Shown: positions 37,442 through 47,663, numbered from the stretch's first letter. The stretch: 64,000 nucleotides of DNA from Allosphingosinicella indica (GCF_900177405.1 NZ_LT840185.1:2285501-2349500); one strand, 5' to 3'. A program made the numbers and translations. The notes: generated by a model from the letters alone, not told the origin.

Positions 37442-38395
37442 ATGAACCAGCACAGCAGCCTTGGCCGCAGCGGATCGCTGCTCGAGCGCGCGTCCGAAGT
37501 CTATGATTTCGGTGCATTTCTGTCAGCGCCTCCTGCGCCGACCGTCGAAAAGGCAGTCCCGCCAAAGCCAGAAACTGCACCCGTCGCGGCCGCGACGCCC
37601 GAGCCCGTCGCCAAGGCACCCGCGCCTGTCGCCGACGCGCCTGCGCCGATCGCCGCGCCGCGTCCCGCGAAGGCGGCCGGCAAGGCCGTGATCGACCGGG
37701 CTGCGCTGGCCGCGCGCGGGATGATCAGCCCCGATGCGCCGACCGGCGGGCTCGCTGAGGAGTTTCGCATCGTCAAGCGCCAGTTGCTCCGCAACCGCGC
37801 CGCGCTGGCCGAGGGACGTCGTCATTCGGTCCTCGTCGCATCCGCGCATCCGGGCGAGGGGAAGACTTTCTGCGCGATCAACCTCGCGCTCTCGCTCGCA
37901 GGCGAAGAGGATGTCGAGGTGCTGCTCGTCGATGGCGATTTCAGCAAGCCCGAGATCCTCGACACACTCGGCCTCGAAGGCGGCCCCGGCTTCCTCGACG
38001 CGATCGCCGATCCGCTCGCCGATCCCGAAGCCTTCGTGATCCGCACCGACATTCCGGGCCTCTCAGTGCTGCCCGCCGGGCGCAGCGTCGCCAACGCGAC
38101 CGAGCTTTTGGCGTCAGGCCGCACCGCGGATCTGCTCGATCGGCTCGGCCGCCATCGGCCCGATCGCATCGTGCTGTTCGATTCGCCGCCCGCGCTGATG
38201 GCGTCGCAGGCCGCGGTGATCGCCGGCCATGTCGGTCAGACGCTGATGATCGTCCGCGCCGACCAGACGATCGAGGCGGACCTGCGCGAGGCGCTCGGCC
38301 TGCTCTCGGCCTGCCCGCATGTCAGCCTGCTGCTCAACGCCGCCGCGATGGGCTCCGGCCGCCGCTTCGGCAGCTATTACGGGAAGGCAGCGTGA
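37442..38395 (+). CDS. XrtA-associated tyrosine autokinase (CpsD/CapB-like)
   Basis: A 317-residue cytoplasmic BY-kinase. ATG 37442 comes 8 nt after the chain-length gene. A Pro/Ala-rich linker (residues ~25-80) precedes the kinase core: Walker A SAHPGEGKT, Walker A' LLVDGDFSKPE and Walker B VLFDSPPAL. The C terminus GRRFGSYYGKAA has two tyrosines, a short version of the usual autophosphorylated cluster. It works with the separate Wzz protein to control polymer length and export. Confidence 0.93.
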   Translation: MNQHSSLGRSGSLLERASEVYDFGAFLSAPPAPTVEKAVPPKPETAPVAAATPEPVAKAPAPVADAPAPIAAPRPAKAAGKAVIDRAALAARGMISPDAPTGGLAEEFRIVKRQLLRNRAALAEGRRHSVLVASAHPGEGKTFCAINLALSLAGEEDVEVLLVDGDFSKPEILDTLGLEGGPGFLDAIADPLADPEAFVIRTDIPGLSVLPAGRSVANATELLASGRTADLLDRLGRHRPDRIVLFDSPPALMASQAAVIAGHVGQTLMIVRADQTIEADLREALGLLSACPHVSLLLNAAAMGSGRRFGSYYGKAA

Positions 38396-40002
38396 TGCGC
38401 TTTGTCCGCACCGCCGTACTCGCCGCGGGGCTGCTTCTGTCGGGCGCCTCGACGGCCGAGCCTCGCTCGGATGTCGTGCCCTATCTGGAAGTCCAGCAGG
38501 TGCTGACCGCCGATCTCAACGGCGGCGGTGATGTGCTGACCTATACGGCGCTTGCCGCAGGCGTGGATGCGACCGTGGAGACGCGCAGCGTGCAGGCGCA
38601 GGCGAGTTACCGCTACGAGCGGCGGATCGCCTGGGAAGACGATCTCGTGGATGAGGATATCCACACTGGCCTCGCCCAGGCGCGCGTGCAGGTCGTGCCG
38701 GGCAGTGTCGTCATGGAAGCCGGCGCGCTCGCAGCGCGGGCGCGGGGTGATGCCGGTGCGCCGATCCTCGGCTTCTCCACCAGCGACGATCCCGGCGTGT
38801 CCGAAGTCTATTCGGCCTATATGGGGCCGAGCGTCAGCACCCAGGCTGGGCCGCTCACCGTCAACGCTGCCTATCGCCTGTCCTACGTAAAGGTCGACGA
38901 TCACGGCCTAGCCGGGCTTCCGCCGGTTCCCGGGGCCGAGCGCGACCGCTACAACAGCGCCACCGGGCATCTCGCGACGGTCAGCGTGGGCATGGACCCG
39001 GGCGAGCTTCCAGTGGGCTGGACAGTGGGCGCCGGCTACGCCCGCGAGGACGTCGATCGGCTCGACCAGACCTATGAGGGCAAATATGTCCGCGCCGACG
39101 TCGTGGTGCCTGTGTCGCCGACCTTCGCGGTCACCGGTGGCATCGGCTATGAAGACATTGCGATAAAGCAGGCTGACATCCTGCGGGATTCAAACGGAAT
39201 CCCGGTAGTGACGCCTGGCGGAAACCTTGTCGCCGACCCCGGCGCGCCGCGCATACTGACCTATGATCAGGACGGGATGATCTGGGACGTCGGTGTGATC
39301 TGGCGGCCGACACGCCGCACCGAATTGCAGGCGCGGTTCGGCGAGCGATACGGCGGCACGACCGTCACCGCCTCGCTGCAGCATCGCTTCCGCTCGGGCT
39401 GGGGCGTTTCCGTGCTCGTCTACGACAGCGTCGACAGCTTCGGTCGGCTGCTGACCACCAATCTCCAGGGCGTTCCGGTCGATTTCGACATGCGCCGCAA
39501 CCCGCTGTTCAACAATGTCGGCGGCATCGGCGGCTGCGTGTTCGGCGGCGAGACCGGCAGCGGCGTCTGCTTCGACGATGCGCTGCAGACGATAAATTCG
39601 AGCAATTTCCGCAACCGCGGCGCCACCATTCTCTTCTCCGGATCGCGGGGGCCGTGGGGCTTCAACTTCGGCGGCGGCTACGCCAACCGCCGCTACATCG
39701 AGCCCGTGGGTTTCGCGCTCAACCGCGTCACCGACGAAAGCGTCACGCTCCAGGCGGGCGCGAGTCGCGCGCTGAGCCCGACATCGGAGCTCAACTTCGA
39801 CGCCTATGCCTCTTGGTATGACAGCGACCGTCTGCTCGACGCCTCGGCGTTCGGCAGCGGTATCACCGGCAGCTACACCCGCCGCTTCCTGCTCGACCGG
39901 CTCGAAGCGCAGGCCGCGCTCGGCCTGTTCCATGCCGACAGCAACAATTCGGACGCGACCACCGCCGCCTCGGCGCTGCTCGGCCTCCGCTATTCCTTCT
40001 GA
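38395..40002 (+). CDS. PEP-CTERM-system outer-membrane beta-barrel protein (TIGR03016-like)
   Basis: A 535-residue predicted outer-membrane protein. ATG 38395 shares its A with the kinase TGA. A signal peptide (AVLAAGLLLSGASTAEP) precedes alternating beta-strand repeats rich in Tyr/Gly (GWTVGAGYAREDVDRLDQTY, PWGFNFGGGYANRRYIE) and ends in LLGLRYSF, a terminal Phe barrel signal. It matches the barrel protein found in exosortase A loci, presumably a polysaccharide or protein export channel. Confidence 0.88.
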   Translation: MRFVRTAVLAAGLLLSGASTAEPRSDVVPYLEVQQVLTADLNGGGDVLTYTALAAGVDATVETRSVQAQASYRYERRIAWEDDLVDEDIHTGLAQARVQVVPGSVVMEAGALAARARGDAGAPILGFSTSDDPGVSEVYSAYMGPSVSTQAGPLTVNAAYRLSYVKVDDHGLAGLPPVPGAERDRYNSATGHLATVSVGMDPGELPVGWTVGAGYAREDVDRLDQTYEGKYVRADVVVPVSPTFAVTGGIGYEDIAIKQADILRDSNGIPVVTPGGNLVADPGAPRILTYDQDGMIWDVGVIWRPTRRTELQARFGERYGGTTVTASLQHRFRSGWGVSVLVYDSVDSFGRLLTTNLQGVPVDFDMRRNPLFNNVGGIGGCVFGGETGSGVCFDDALQTINSSNFRNRGATILFSGSRGPWGFNFGGGYANRRYIEPVGFALNRVTDESVTLQAGASRALSPTSELNFDAYASWYDSDRLLDASAFGSGITGSYTRRFLLDRLEAQAALGLFHADSNNSDATTAASALLGLRYSF

Positions 40003-40014
40003 AGGGAGGGGACG

Positions 40015-41061
40015 ATGTATCTCGATCATTACGGTTTTTCGGAACCGCCCTTCCAGTTGACCCCGGATGCGCGCTTCTGGTTCGAGAGCCGGACGCACAA
40101 GAAGGCAAAGGCCTATCTCGGCTACGGCATCGCGCAGGGCGAAGGCTTCGTGATCGTCACCGGCGAGATCGGCGCGGGCAAATCGACGCTGGTCGCGCAT
40201 CTCCTCGCGACGATCGACCGCGCGCGGCTGAACGCGATCGCGATCGTCTCCTCGCAGGTCGAGGGCGACGACCTCCTCCGCCTGGTCGCGCATCGGTTGG
40301 GGGTCGAGAGCACGGGGCTCGCCAAGGCGGCGCTGCTCGACCGCATCGAGGCCGCGCTCGGCGCGGTCGCCGCCACCGGCAAGCGGACGCTGCTGATCGT
40401 CGACGAGGCGCAGGCGCTCGGCCATTCGTCGCTGGAAGAGCTGCGGATGCTGTCCAACTTCCAGGCTCACGGCCGCCCGCTGCTGCAGATCCTGCTCACC
40501 GGCCAGCCCGAGTTCCGCGAGCGGCTGATCGATCGCGGGCTGGAGCAGCTCCGCCAGCGTGTCATCGCGACGCATCATCTGGAGGCGATGGAGGCGAACG
40601 AGGTCGAGCCTTACATGCTCCACCGCCTGACGCTCGCAGGCTGGACCGGGCGCCCGGCGTTCGATCCGGACGCTTTTGCCGCGCTCCATGCCCATAGCGA
40701 CGGCGTGCCGCGCCGTCTCAACCAGCTCGCCAATCGTCTACTGCTGCAGGCCGCGATCGCGCAGGTTGAGACGATCGACGTCGCGCTGGTCGATGCCGTC
40801 GCCGCCGATCTGGTCAGCGAGCAGCCGACCCGCGAGCAGGCGCATGTTCTGCCCTTGCGCGGCGCGCGGCCGGTCGCCGTCGAGGCCGAACCGCGGCCGG
40901 CGCCCGCCGAAGTCCGCGACATCGCGCTCGAACGGCGCGTCGCGAGCCTGGAGGCGCGGCTGGAAGAGCAGGAGGTGGCGCTCCGCCGCGTCCTCACCCT
41001 GCTGGTCGACTGGGTCGAGAGCGAGCCGGATGCGCCGAGCTATCGCCACAACGCCGCCTGA
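40015..41061 (+). CDS. XrtA/PEP-CTERM system-associated AAA ATPase (ExeA-like)
   Basis: A 348-residue ATPase. MYLDHYGFSEPPFQLTPD is the family hallmark. Walker A is GEIGAGKST (50-58), Walker B LLIVDEAQAL, then ILLTGQPEFRERL and HSDGVPRRLNQLANRLLL. A C-terminal coiled-coil part (LERRVASLEARLEEQE) follows. Related ExeA/GspA-type proteins remodel the cell wall for secretion. The next gene begins inside its last 32 bases. Confidence 0.92.
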   Translation: MYLDHYGFSEPPFQLTPDARFWFESRTHKKAKAYLGYGIAQGEGFVIVTGEIGAGKSTLVAHLLATIDRARLNAIAIVSSQVEGDDLLRLVAHRLGVESTGLAKAALLDRIEAALGAVAATGKRTLLIVDEAQALGHSSLEELRMLSNFQAHGRPLLQILLTGQPEFRERLIDRGLEQLRQRVIATHHLEAMEANEVEPYMLHRLTLAGWTGRPAFDPDAFAALHAHSDGVPRRLNQLANRLLLQAAIAQVETIDVALVDAVAADLVSEQPTREQAHVLPLRGARPVAVEAEPRPAPAEVRDIALERRVASLEARLEEQEVALRRVLTLLVDWVESEPDAPSYRHNAA

Positions 41062-41911
41062 GCCCATCGCCAACGCGCTGTCGGTCGACGTCGAGGACTG
41101 GTTTCAGGTCGGCGCGTTCGAGCGCGTGATCGACCGTTCCGACTGGGACGGGCTGGAACGCCGCGTCGAGGCCAATACCGATGCGGTGCTGGCGCTGTTC
41201 GACGAGGCCGACGTCAAGGCCACCTTCTTCACGTTGGGCTGGGTCGCCGAGCGGCACCCTGCGCTGATCCGCCGCATCGTCGCGGCGGGGCACGAAATCG
41301 CCAGCCACGGCTGGGATCACAAGCGCGTGTTCACCATGGCGCCGCGCGAGTTCCGCGCCGACCTCGCACAGGCGCGTGCCGCGATCGAGGACGCGGCAGG
41401 GATTGCCCTGACCGGCTATCGCGCACCGAGCTTCTCGATCGATGCGCGCACGCCATGGGCGCACGAGATATTGGCCGAGCAGGGACACCAATATTCCTCG
41501 AGCGTCGCGCCGGTGAAGCACGACCATTATGGTTGGCCCGAAGCGCCGCGCTTCGCCTTCCGGCCTATCGCGGGGGCCGATATGATCGAACTTCCGGTCA
41601 CCACGGTCGACGTTGCGGGACGGCGGTTCGCGGCCGGAGGAGGCGGCTTCTTCCGGGTTCTGCCCTATGCCTTCTCCGATTGGGCGATCGGCCGCGTCAA
41701 CGGATCCGAGCGGCGCCCGGCGATATTTTACTTCCATCCCTGGGAGATCGACCCTGACCAGCCGCGTGTCGCCAACGCGCCGCTTCGCTCGAAGCTGCGT
41801 CATTACACACGCCTTCCAGCGATGCGGTCCAAGTTATTGAAACTTTTAAAATCCCATACTTGGGATCGCACTGACGCGGTGGTAGCGCACGAGCGCGGGC
41901 GGCTCTCGTGA
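41030..41911 (+). CDS. XrtA system polysaccharide deacetylase (DUF3473-containing)
   Basis: A 293-residue CE4-type NodB deacetylase. ATG 41030 overlaps the ATPase gene by 32 nt; it is the only good start before ALSVDVEDWFQVGAF. The metal-site Asp is in VDVEDW and the two His in HEIASHGWDHKRV. TGYRAPSFSID and FYFHPWEIDPDQP complete the catalytic and DUF3473 parts. It probably removes N-acetyl groups from exopolysaccharide sugars in the periplasm, although no signal peptide is seen. Confidence 0.92.
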   Translation: MRRAIATTPPEPIANALSVDVEDWFQVGAFERVIDRSDWDGLERRVEANTDAVLALFDEADVKATFFTLGWVAERHPALIRRIVAAGHEIASHGWDHKRVFTMAPREFRADLAQARAAIEDAAGIALTGYRAPSFSIDARTPWAHEILAEQGHQYSSSVAPVKHDHYGWPEAPRFAFRPIAGADMIELPVTTVDVAGRRFAAGGGGFFRVLPYAFSDWAIGRVNGSERRPAIFYFHPWEIDPDQPRVANAPLRSKLRHYTRLPAMRSKLLKLLKSHTWDRTDAVVAHERGRLS

Positions 41912-42966
41912 ACGCGCCCACGCGCGTTGCCGCGGCGACATCCGTCAGAGCGCTGGCGCTCGACGATCCCCGGCTTGCGGCTTTCGTTTCGGCACACCCC
42001 GACGCCACGCCCTTTCATCGCCCCGGTTGGCTCGCGGCGGTCGAGCGCGGCTGCGGGCAGAAGGCGCATTATCTCGCCGCGGACGCGGGCGGCGTCATCA
42101 TCGGCGTGTTGCCGCTCACCGAGACGCGGTCACCGCTTTTCGGCTCGGCGCTCGTCTCGTCCGGCTTCGCGGTCGACGGCGGCATTCTTGCCAGCGATGC
42201 CGAGGCCATTGCCGCTCTCGCCGGTGGCGCCTGGGATCTTGCCCGGACGCTCGGCATCGACTCGGTCGAGCTTCGTGGCGGCGCTGCGCCGGACGGGTGG
42301 CAGGTCAACGAAGGCGTGTATGCCGGCTTCGCGCGCGATCTTCCCGCTGATGAAGCCTCGATATTGGCCGCCGTCCCGCGCAAGCAGCGCGCGGAGGTGC
42401 GGCGTGCTCTGACCTTCGATCTCGACGTCCGGATCGGCAGCGGTGAGGCGGACCGCGCCGACCATTACCGTGTCTATGCGGAAAGCGTCCGCAATCTCGG
42501 CACCCCCGTCTTTCCGCGCGCGCTGTTCGACGCGGTGCTCGATGCGTTCGGCACGGACGCCGATATCCTCACCATCTCCCGCAAAGGCGCACCGCTGGCC
42601 TCGGTGCTAAGCCTTTATCACAACGGCACGGTCTATCCTTATTGGGGCGGCGGCGTTTTCGAGGCGCGGCAGCGGCGCGCGAACGACCTCATGTATTTTG
42701 CTCTGATGCGTCACGCGGCGGAGCGCGGGATGCGCCGGTTCGATTTCGGCCGGTCCAAGACGGGGACGGGCGCTTATGCCTTCAAGAAGAATTGGGGCTT
42801 CGACCCGGCGCCGCTGAGCTACGCCTCACGCACCGCAGAAGGCGCGGCAGGGCGCGAGATCAACCCGCTCAGCCCGCGCTATCGCCTGCAGACGGCTATT
42901 TGGAGGAAGCTTCCGCTATGGGCCGCGAACCGGCTCGGCCCGCCGATCGCGCGGGGGCTGGGATGA
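41908..42966 (+). CDS. FemAB-like XrtA/PEP-CTERM system-associated protein
   Basis: A 352-residue GNAT-fold protein, GTG start overlapping the deacetylase stop (GTGA). HPDATPFHRPGWLAAVERG, PRKQRAEVRRALTFD, FPRALFDAVLDAFG and RRFDFGRSKTGTGAYAFKKNWGF match the FemAB-related family of exosortase A loci. FemAB proteins transfer amino acids from aminoacyl-tRNA to peptidoglycan; here the acceptor is probably a polysaccharide or its precursor (inference). It is the second acyltransferase-like gene of the cluster. Confidence 0.9.
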   Translation: MNAPTRVAAATSVRALALDDPRLAAFVSAHPDATPFHRPGWLAAVERGCGQKAHYLAADAGGVIIGVLPLTETRSPLFGSALVSSGFAVDGGILASDAEAIAALAGGAWDLARTLGIDSVELRGGAAPDGWQVNEGVYAGFARDLPADEASILAAVPRKQRAEVRRALTFDLDVRIGSGEADRADHYRVYAESVRNLGTPVFPRALFDAVLDAFGTDADILTISRKGAPLASVLSLYHNGTVYPYWGGGVFEARQRRANDLMYFALMRHAAERGMRRFDFGRSKTGTGAYAFKKNWGFDPAPLSYASRTAEGAAGREINPLSPRYRLQTAIWRKLPLWAANRLGPPIARGLG

Positions 42967-44153
42967 GCATTCTCTTCCTCGGCCACCGCATCCCGTTTCC
43001 GCCCGATCGCGGCGACAAAATCCGGAGTTTTCATCTGCTGAAAGCGCTGGCGGCGCTGGGCGAAGTGCATCTCGCTTGCTTCGCGGATGATGCGGCTGAC
43101 GCTGCGCATCTTGCCGGGCTGCGCGCCGAGCTGGGTTGGGCGCTGGGCGAGGTTCATGTCGAGGTCCGGCGCAGGAGCAGGATTTCCGCACTCGCGTCGG
43201 CGCTCGCCGACGGCACGCCCGTGTCGGTCGAAATGTTCGCGAGCACGGCAATGCAGCGGGCAGTGGACGGGATCGTGAGCGCACGGCGGATCGACACAAT
43301 CTTCGGCTTTTCCAGCCAGATGGCGCAATATGTTCCGCACGATTGGCAAGGCCGGTTCGTGATGGATTTCGTCGATGTCGATTCGGCAAAATTCGCGGGC
43401 TATGCGGATGCTGGCGGGTTTGCCTCGCGGCTATACCGCCGCGAGGCTGCGAAACTCCTGAGCATCGAGTGCCAGACCGCATCACGCGCGGATGCCAGTC
43501 TGTTCGTCAGCGAGGCCGAGGCCAGTCTGTTTCGCGAACTGAGCGGGGCCAAGGCCGCGCAGGCGCTGCCCAACGGCGTCGATCTCGACCATTTCGCGCC
43601 CGATGACCCGGCCGAACCTGTGCCCGGCATGATCTTGTTTACCGGCCAGATGGATTATCGTCCGAATGTGGAGGCGGTGACTGCGTTTGCGCGTGTGGCG
43701 CTCCCTCGCATTCGTTCGCGCATGCCGAGCGCGCATTTCGTCATCGCCGGCCGCAATCCCGATCCTTCGGTCCGTGCGCTAGCCGGGGAGGGCGTGACCG
43801 TGACCGGCGCAGTGGCGGACATGCGCGAATGGCTGCGGCAGGCCGAGGTCGTCGTCGCACCGCTCGGCATTGCGCGGGGCGTGCAGAACAAGGTTCTGGA
43901 GGCGATGGCGATGGGCCGCGCCGTGGTCGCGTCGCCCGCCGCGTTCGAAGGGATCGATGCAGAGGCCGGACGCGATCTGATCGTTGCCGCCGATCCGGCG
44001 GAGGCGGTGATTGCGTTGCTGACCGACCCGAACCGCCGCGATGCGCTGGGCCGCGCCGCCCGCCGCGCGGTCGAAGCGCGCTATCACTGGGATTCCTGCC
44101 TCGCGCCTCTGGCTGAACTCGTCGGTCGCGCACCGGCACTGGCGGCGGCATGA
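42963..44153 (+). CDS. Glycosyltransferase, TIGR03087 PEP-CTERM/XrtA type
   Basis: A 396-residue GT4-type (GT-B fold) transferase, ATG overlapping the FemAB stop. ILFLGHRIPFPPDRGDKIRSFH is diagnostic of the exosortase-associated family. DFVDVDSAKFAGYA, LPNGVDLDHFAPDD, GQMDYRPNVEAV, FVIAGRNPDPSV and GVQNKVLEAMAMGRAVVASP give the donor-binding half. It adds a sugar from a nucleotide donor to the growing repeat unit; the sugar is not deducible. Confidence 0.93.
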   Translation: MSILFLGHRIPFPPDRGDKIRSFHLLKALAALGEVHLACFADDAADAAHLAGLRAELGWALGEVHVEVRRRSRISALASALADGTPVSVEMFASTAMQRAVDGIVSARRIDTIFGFSSQMAQYVPHDWQGRFVMDFVDVDSAKFAGYADAGGFASRLYRREAAKLLSIECQTASRADASLFVSEAEASLFRELSGAKAAQALPNGVDLDHFAPDDPAEPVPGMILFTGQMDYRPNVEAVTAFARVALPRIRSRMPSAHFVIAGRNPDPSVRALAGEGVTVTGAVADMREWLRQAEVVVAPLGIARGVQNKVLEAMAMGRAVVASPAAFEGIDAEAGRDLIVAADPAEAVIALLTDPNRRDALGRAARRAVEARYHWDSCLAPLAELVGRAPALAAA

Positions 44154-45682
44154 CGATCGCCCTGCCGATCCGCGTCCAGGCCGTCGCCGAGGGCGGCTGG
44201 CGGACGCATCTGGTTGCGCTCGGCTTGCTCGCCGGCGGCATCCTGTTGCTCATCGCGCGCGATGCGGCGGACATGGTGCGGATCTGGATCGACAGTTCGA
44301 CCTTCAATCATTGCATGCTGCTGCCGCCGATCATTGGCTGGCTCGTCTGGCAGCGGTTACCGGAATTGCGACAATTGACGCCCGTCGCCTGGATGCCGGG
44401 GCTGCTGATCGTCGGCGCTGGCGCGGCGGGCTGGATGCTCGGCGAGGCGGGGGGCGTTGCGCTCGCGCGCCATGCAGGGCTGGTGCTGATGCTCCAGGGC
44501 GCAGTGGTCGCGCTGCTCGGCCCTGCCGTCGCGCGCGGCCTGCTTTTCCCGCTCGCATTCGCCTTCTTCCTCGTTCCCGCGGGCGAGGAGTTCGTACCGT
44601 TGATGCAGCGCGTCACCGCCGAAATCTGCATGTGGCTCCTCGCCATCGTCGGCGTACCCGCGCATATCGAGGGTGTCTTCATCTCGACGCCTACGGGCTA
44701 TTTCGAAGTCGCCGAAGCCTGCGCGGGGGTAAAGTTTCTCATCGCGATGATCGCGCTCGGCGCGCTCGTCGCCAATCTGTGCTTTCGGAGCTGGAAGCGG
44801 CGGATCACCTTTCTGATCGCGGCGGTGGTCATCCCGATCCTCGCCAACGGCGTCCGCGCCTTTGCGACCATCTATGTCGCGCATCTCACCGATGTGGAGG
44901 CGGCGTCGGGCTTCGATCATGTCGTCTACGGCTGGGTGTTCTTCGCGATCGTCATCGCGCTGATCCTGGGCGCCGGCTGGCACTTCTTCGACCGCGGGAT
45001 CGACGATCCCTGGTTCGACCCGGCGGCGCTGCAGCCCGTTCCGCCCGGCCGTTCACCGCTGAAGCCGGTCGCCGCCGTTGCAGCCGCGCTCGTCCTCGCT
45101 CCGGTGGCTTGGACCGCAGCGATCGCGGCCGGCAACGAAGTCACCCCGCCGCCGCTAGTGCTGCCGGATGTTGCCGGTTGGGAGAAGCAGGTGCGAGGCG
45201 CAGGCCGCGCATGGGCGCCGCACTTTGCCGGAGCGGATGTTCTTCGGGTGGGTCATTATCGCGATGCCGCGGGCCGCGACATCGATCTCGCCATCGCCAT
45301 CTTTGCGCGGCAGGAAGAAGGGCGCGAGATCGTCGGATTCGGCCAAGGTGCGGTCGCGCCCGAAGGGGCCTGGGCGTGGATCGGCGCCGGGCCGGCACCG
45401 CAAAATGGCCGGCTGGAGCGCATCGCATCGCACGGAACGGTGCGCGAGGTCGCGATCTTCTACCGGGTCGGCGATACGCTCACCGGCAGCCCGCTCGCGG
45501 TGAAATGGGAGACGATGAAGGCGCGGCTGCTCGGCGGGCCGCAACGGGCGGTGGCGATCCTCGTCTCCGCTGAGGCGCCCGCGGAGGGCATCAGCCCGCG
45601 TCCTGCGATAGATGATTTCCTGCGCGCGACCGGCCCCTTGGCGCCGCTTGCCGACCGCGCCGCCGGCCTGCCAGAGGGCTGA
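44150..45682 (+). CDS. xrtA: Exosortase A fused to EpsI domain
   Basis: A 510-residue membrane protease/transpeptidase that sorts PEP-CTERM proteins. About eight hydrophobic helices fill the first 300 residues. The active-site triad is visible: C191 in EACAGVKF, R236 in ANGVRAFATI and H257 in FDHVVYGW. The soluble EpsI (DUF3485) domain follows at about 315-510 (LPDVAGWEKQVRGAGRAW, AIFYRVGDTLTGSP). XrtA cleaves the C-terminal Pro-Glu-Pro sorting signal after export. No such substrate lies in the window. The start overlaps the glycosyltransferase stop by 4 nt. Confidence 0.95.
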   Translation: MTIALPIRVQAVAEGGWRTHLVALGLLAGGILLLIARDAADMVRIWIDSSTFNHCMLLPPIIGWLVWQRLPELRQLTPVAWMPGLLIVGAGAAGWMLGEAGGVALARHAGLVLMLQGAVVALLGPAVARGLLFPLAFAFFLVPAGEEFVPLMQRVTAEICMWLLAIVGVPAHIEGVFISTPTGYFEVAEACAGVKFLIAMIALGALVANLCFRSWKRRITFLIAAVVIPILANGVRAFATIYVAHLTDVEAASGFDHVVYGWVFFAIVIALILGAGWHFFDRGIDDPWFDPAALQPVPPGRSPLKPVAAVAAALVLAPVAWTAAIAAGNEVTPPPLVLPDVAGWEKQVRGAGRAWAPHFAGADVLRVGHYRDAAGRDIDLAIAIFARQEEGREIVGFGQGAVAPEGAWAWIGAGPAPQNGRLERIASHGTVREVAIFYRVGDTLTGSPLAVKWETMKARLLGGPQRAVAILVSAEAPAEGISPRPAIDDFLRATGPLAPLADRAAGLPEG

Positions 45683-45686
45683 TCCC

Positions 45687-47663
45687 ATGTGCGGCATCGC
45701 AGGCATCTTCCACCCCGGCGTCCCCAAGCCCGTCAGTGCCGCCAGGGTGCGCGCGATGGCGGACGCGCTGGCGCATCGCGGCCCCGACGGCAGCGGCGTC
45801 TGGACGGCGCGAGGCGTCGGCCTCGGCCATCGCCGCCTGTCGATCATCGACATCGCGGGCGGTGTCCAGCCGATGCTCGCGCCGGACGAGCGTCAGACGA
45901 TCGTCTTCAACGGCGAAATCTACAATTTCCGCGAAGTCCGCGCCGATCTGGCCGCGAAGGGCCACGTCTTCCGCACCGACAGCGACACCGAGGTCATCCT
46001 CGCCGCGTGGCGGCAATGGGGCCCGGAGTGCTTGTCGCGCTTGAATGGCATGTTCGCCGTCGCGCTCTACGATGCGGCGGAGGATGCGCTGTTTCTCGCC
46101 CGCGACCGGCTAGGAGTGAAGCCGCTCCACATCGCCGAATTGTCCGACGGTTCGCTGATCTTCGCCTCCGAACTGAAGGGGCTGCTCGCCCATCCGCTGA
46201 TGCGCGGCGCGCCCGATCCGCGTGCCGTCGAGGATTTCCTCGCCTTCGGATACGTACCGGACGATTCCTGCATCGTCGCGGGGGTGCGGAAGCTCCCGGC
46301 CGGCCATTATCTGCTGGTCCGTCGCGGCCGGTCCCAGCCGCAGCCGGTGCAATGGTGGGACGTGGATTTCTCGCAGCCCGATCGCCGCCCGGCCGCCGCG
46401 CTGATCGAGGAATGTAAGGACCGGATGCGCGCCGCAGTGTCGTCGCGAATGGTCGCTGACGTTCCGGTCGGCGCCTTTCTTTCGGGCGGGGTCGACAGTT
46501 CGGCGGTCGTCGCGCTGATGGCGGGGATGAGCCGCGGGGCGGTCGAGACTTGCTCGATCGGCTTCGACGAGGCGGATCACGACGAGACCGCTTATGCCCG
46601 CATCATCGCCGAGCGGTTCGCGACGGTCCATCGCGAGCGCACCGTCGCGGCGGCCGATTTCGGGCTGATCGACACGCTGGTCGAGGCGTTCGACGAGCCT
46701 TTCGCCGACGCGTCCGCGCTTGCCACCTACCGCGTCTGCGAACTGGCGCGCGAGCGGGTGACGGTCGCTTTGTCGGGCGACGGTGCCGACGAGGCATTCG
46801 CCGGATACCGCCGCTATCGCCTGTTCATGGGAGAGGAACGGGTGCGCGGCCTGCTGCCCGGCCCGATGGCCCGCGCCGCGCGTGCGCTCGGTAATGCCTA
46901 TCCCAAGCTCGACTGGGCGCCGCAATGGCTGCGCGCCAAGACAACGCTGCAGGCGCTGGGGCAGGACCGCGGCCTCGCTTATGCCGAGGCCGTGGGCGCG
47001 ACACCGCCGGCGATCCGCGGCCAGATTTATCGCGACGGGTTTGGCAAATTGCTCGACGGCCATGTCGCCGAGAACCGCTATGCCGAGGCGATGGCCAAGG
47101 CGCCGGCGCGCGATGCGCTGTCACGCGCGCAATATGCCGATCTCAAGATCTGGCTTCCCGGCGACATCCTCACCAAGGTCGATCGCACCAGCATGGCGGT
47201 GAGCCTGGAGGCGCGCGAGCCACTGCTCGATCACCGCCTGATCGAATTCGCCGCGCGGGTGCCGTCGCGGCTGCGCTTGCGGCGCGGCGAGGGCAAGTGG
47301 CTGATGAAGCAGTCGCTTGCGGGGACGTTGCCCGATTCGATCCTGCATCGCCGCAAGATGGGCTTCGTCACGCCGGTCTCGGCCTGGTTCCGCGGTCCGC
47401 TTGCCGGCGAGGCGGCGGGCATCGCGCGTGGATCGGCGTTGGCCGAGCTCGGCTGGTTCGACGGCGATACGATCGCCCGGCTCGCCGCCGCACACAAATC
47501 GGGTCGATCGGATCATGGCCGGTTGCTCTGGCAGCTCTTGATGCTCGATCGTTCGCTTCAGCGGCTATTCGGGATCGGCAGGTCGTCCGGATATCGTGCC
47601 TCGACGAAGAACAGGCCGTCGGGCGGCGCATTCAACCCCAGTGCGGCGCGATCGCGCGCCTGA
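45687..47663 (+). CDS. Asparagine synthase-like amidotransferase 1, exosortase A system
   Basis: A 658-residue class II glutamine amidotransferase/ATP-dependent ligase. The start [11 protein letters not shown] places the catalytic Cys at residue 2. A glutaminase domain runs to about residue 210 ([17 protein letters not shown]), and the synthase domain has the pyrophosphate loop [13 protein letters not shown] and [16 protein letters not shown]. It probably amidates a carboxyl group of the exopolysaccharide. The last about 35 codons extend into the convergent truA gene (106-nt overlap), so the tail is longer than needed for the fold. Confidence 0.93.
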   Translation: MCGIAGIFHPGVPKPVSAARVRAMADALAHRGPDGSGVWTARGVGLGHRRLSIIDIAGGVQPMLAPDERQTIVFNGEIYNFREVRADLAAKGHVFRTDSDTEVILAAWRQWGPECLSRLNGMFAVALYDAAEDALFLARDRLGVKPLHIAELSDGSLIFASELKGLLAHPLMRGAPDPRAVEDFLAFGYVPDDSCIVAGVRKLPAGHYLLVRRGRSQPQPVQWWDVDFSQPDRRPAAALIEECKDRMRAAVSSRMVADVPVGAFLSGGVDSSAVVALMAGMSRGAVETCSIGFDEADHDETAYARIIAERFATVHRERTVAAADFGLIDTLVEAFDEPFADASALATYRVCELARERVTVALSGDGADEAFAGYRRYRLFMGEERVRGLLPGPMARAARALGNAYPKLDWAPQWLRAKTTLQALGQDRGLAYAEAVGATPPAIRGQIYRDGFGKLLDGHVAENRYAEAMAKAPARDALSRAQYADLKIWLPGDILTKVDRTSMAVSLEAREPLLDHRLIEFAARVPSRLRLRRGEGKWLMKQSLAGTLPDSILHRRKMGFVTPVSAWFRGPLAGEAAGIARGSALAELGWFDGDTIARLAAAHKSGRSDHGRLLWQLLMLDRSLQRLFGIGRSSGYRASTKNRPSGGAFNPSAARSRA

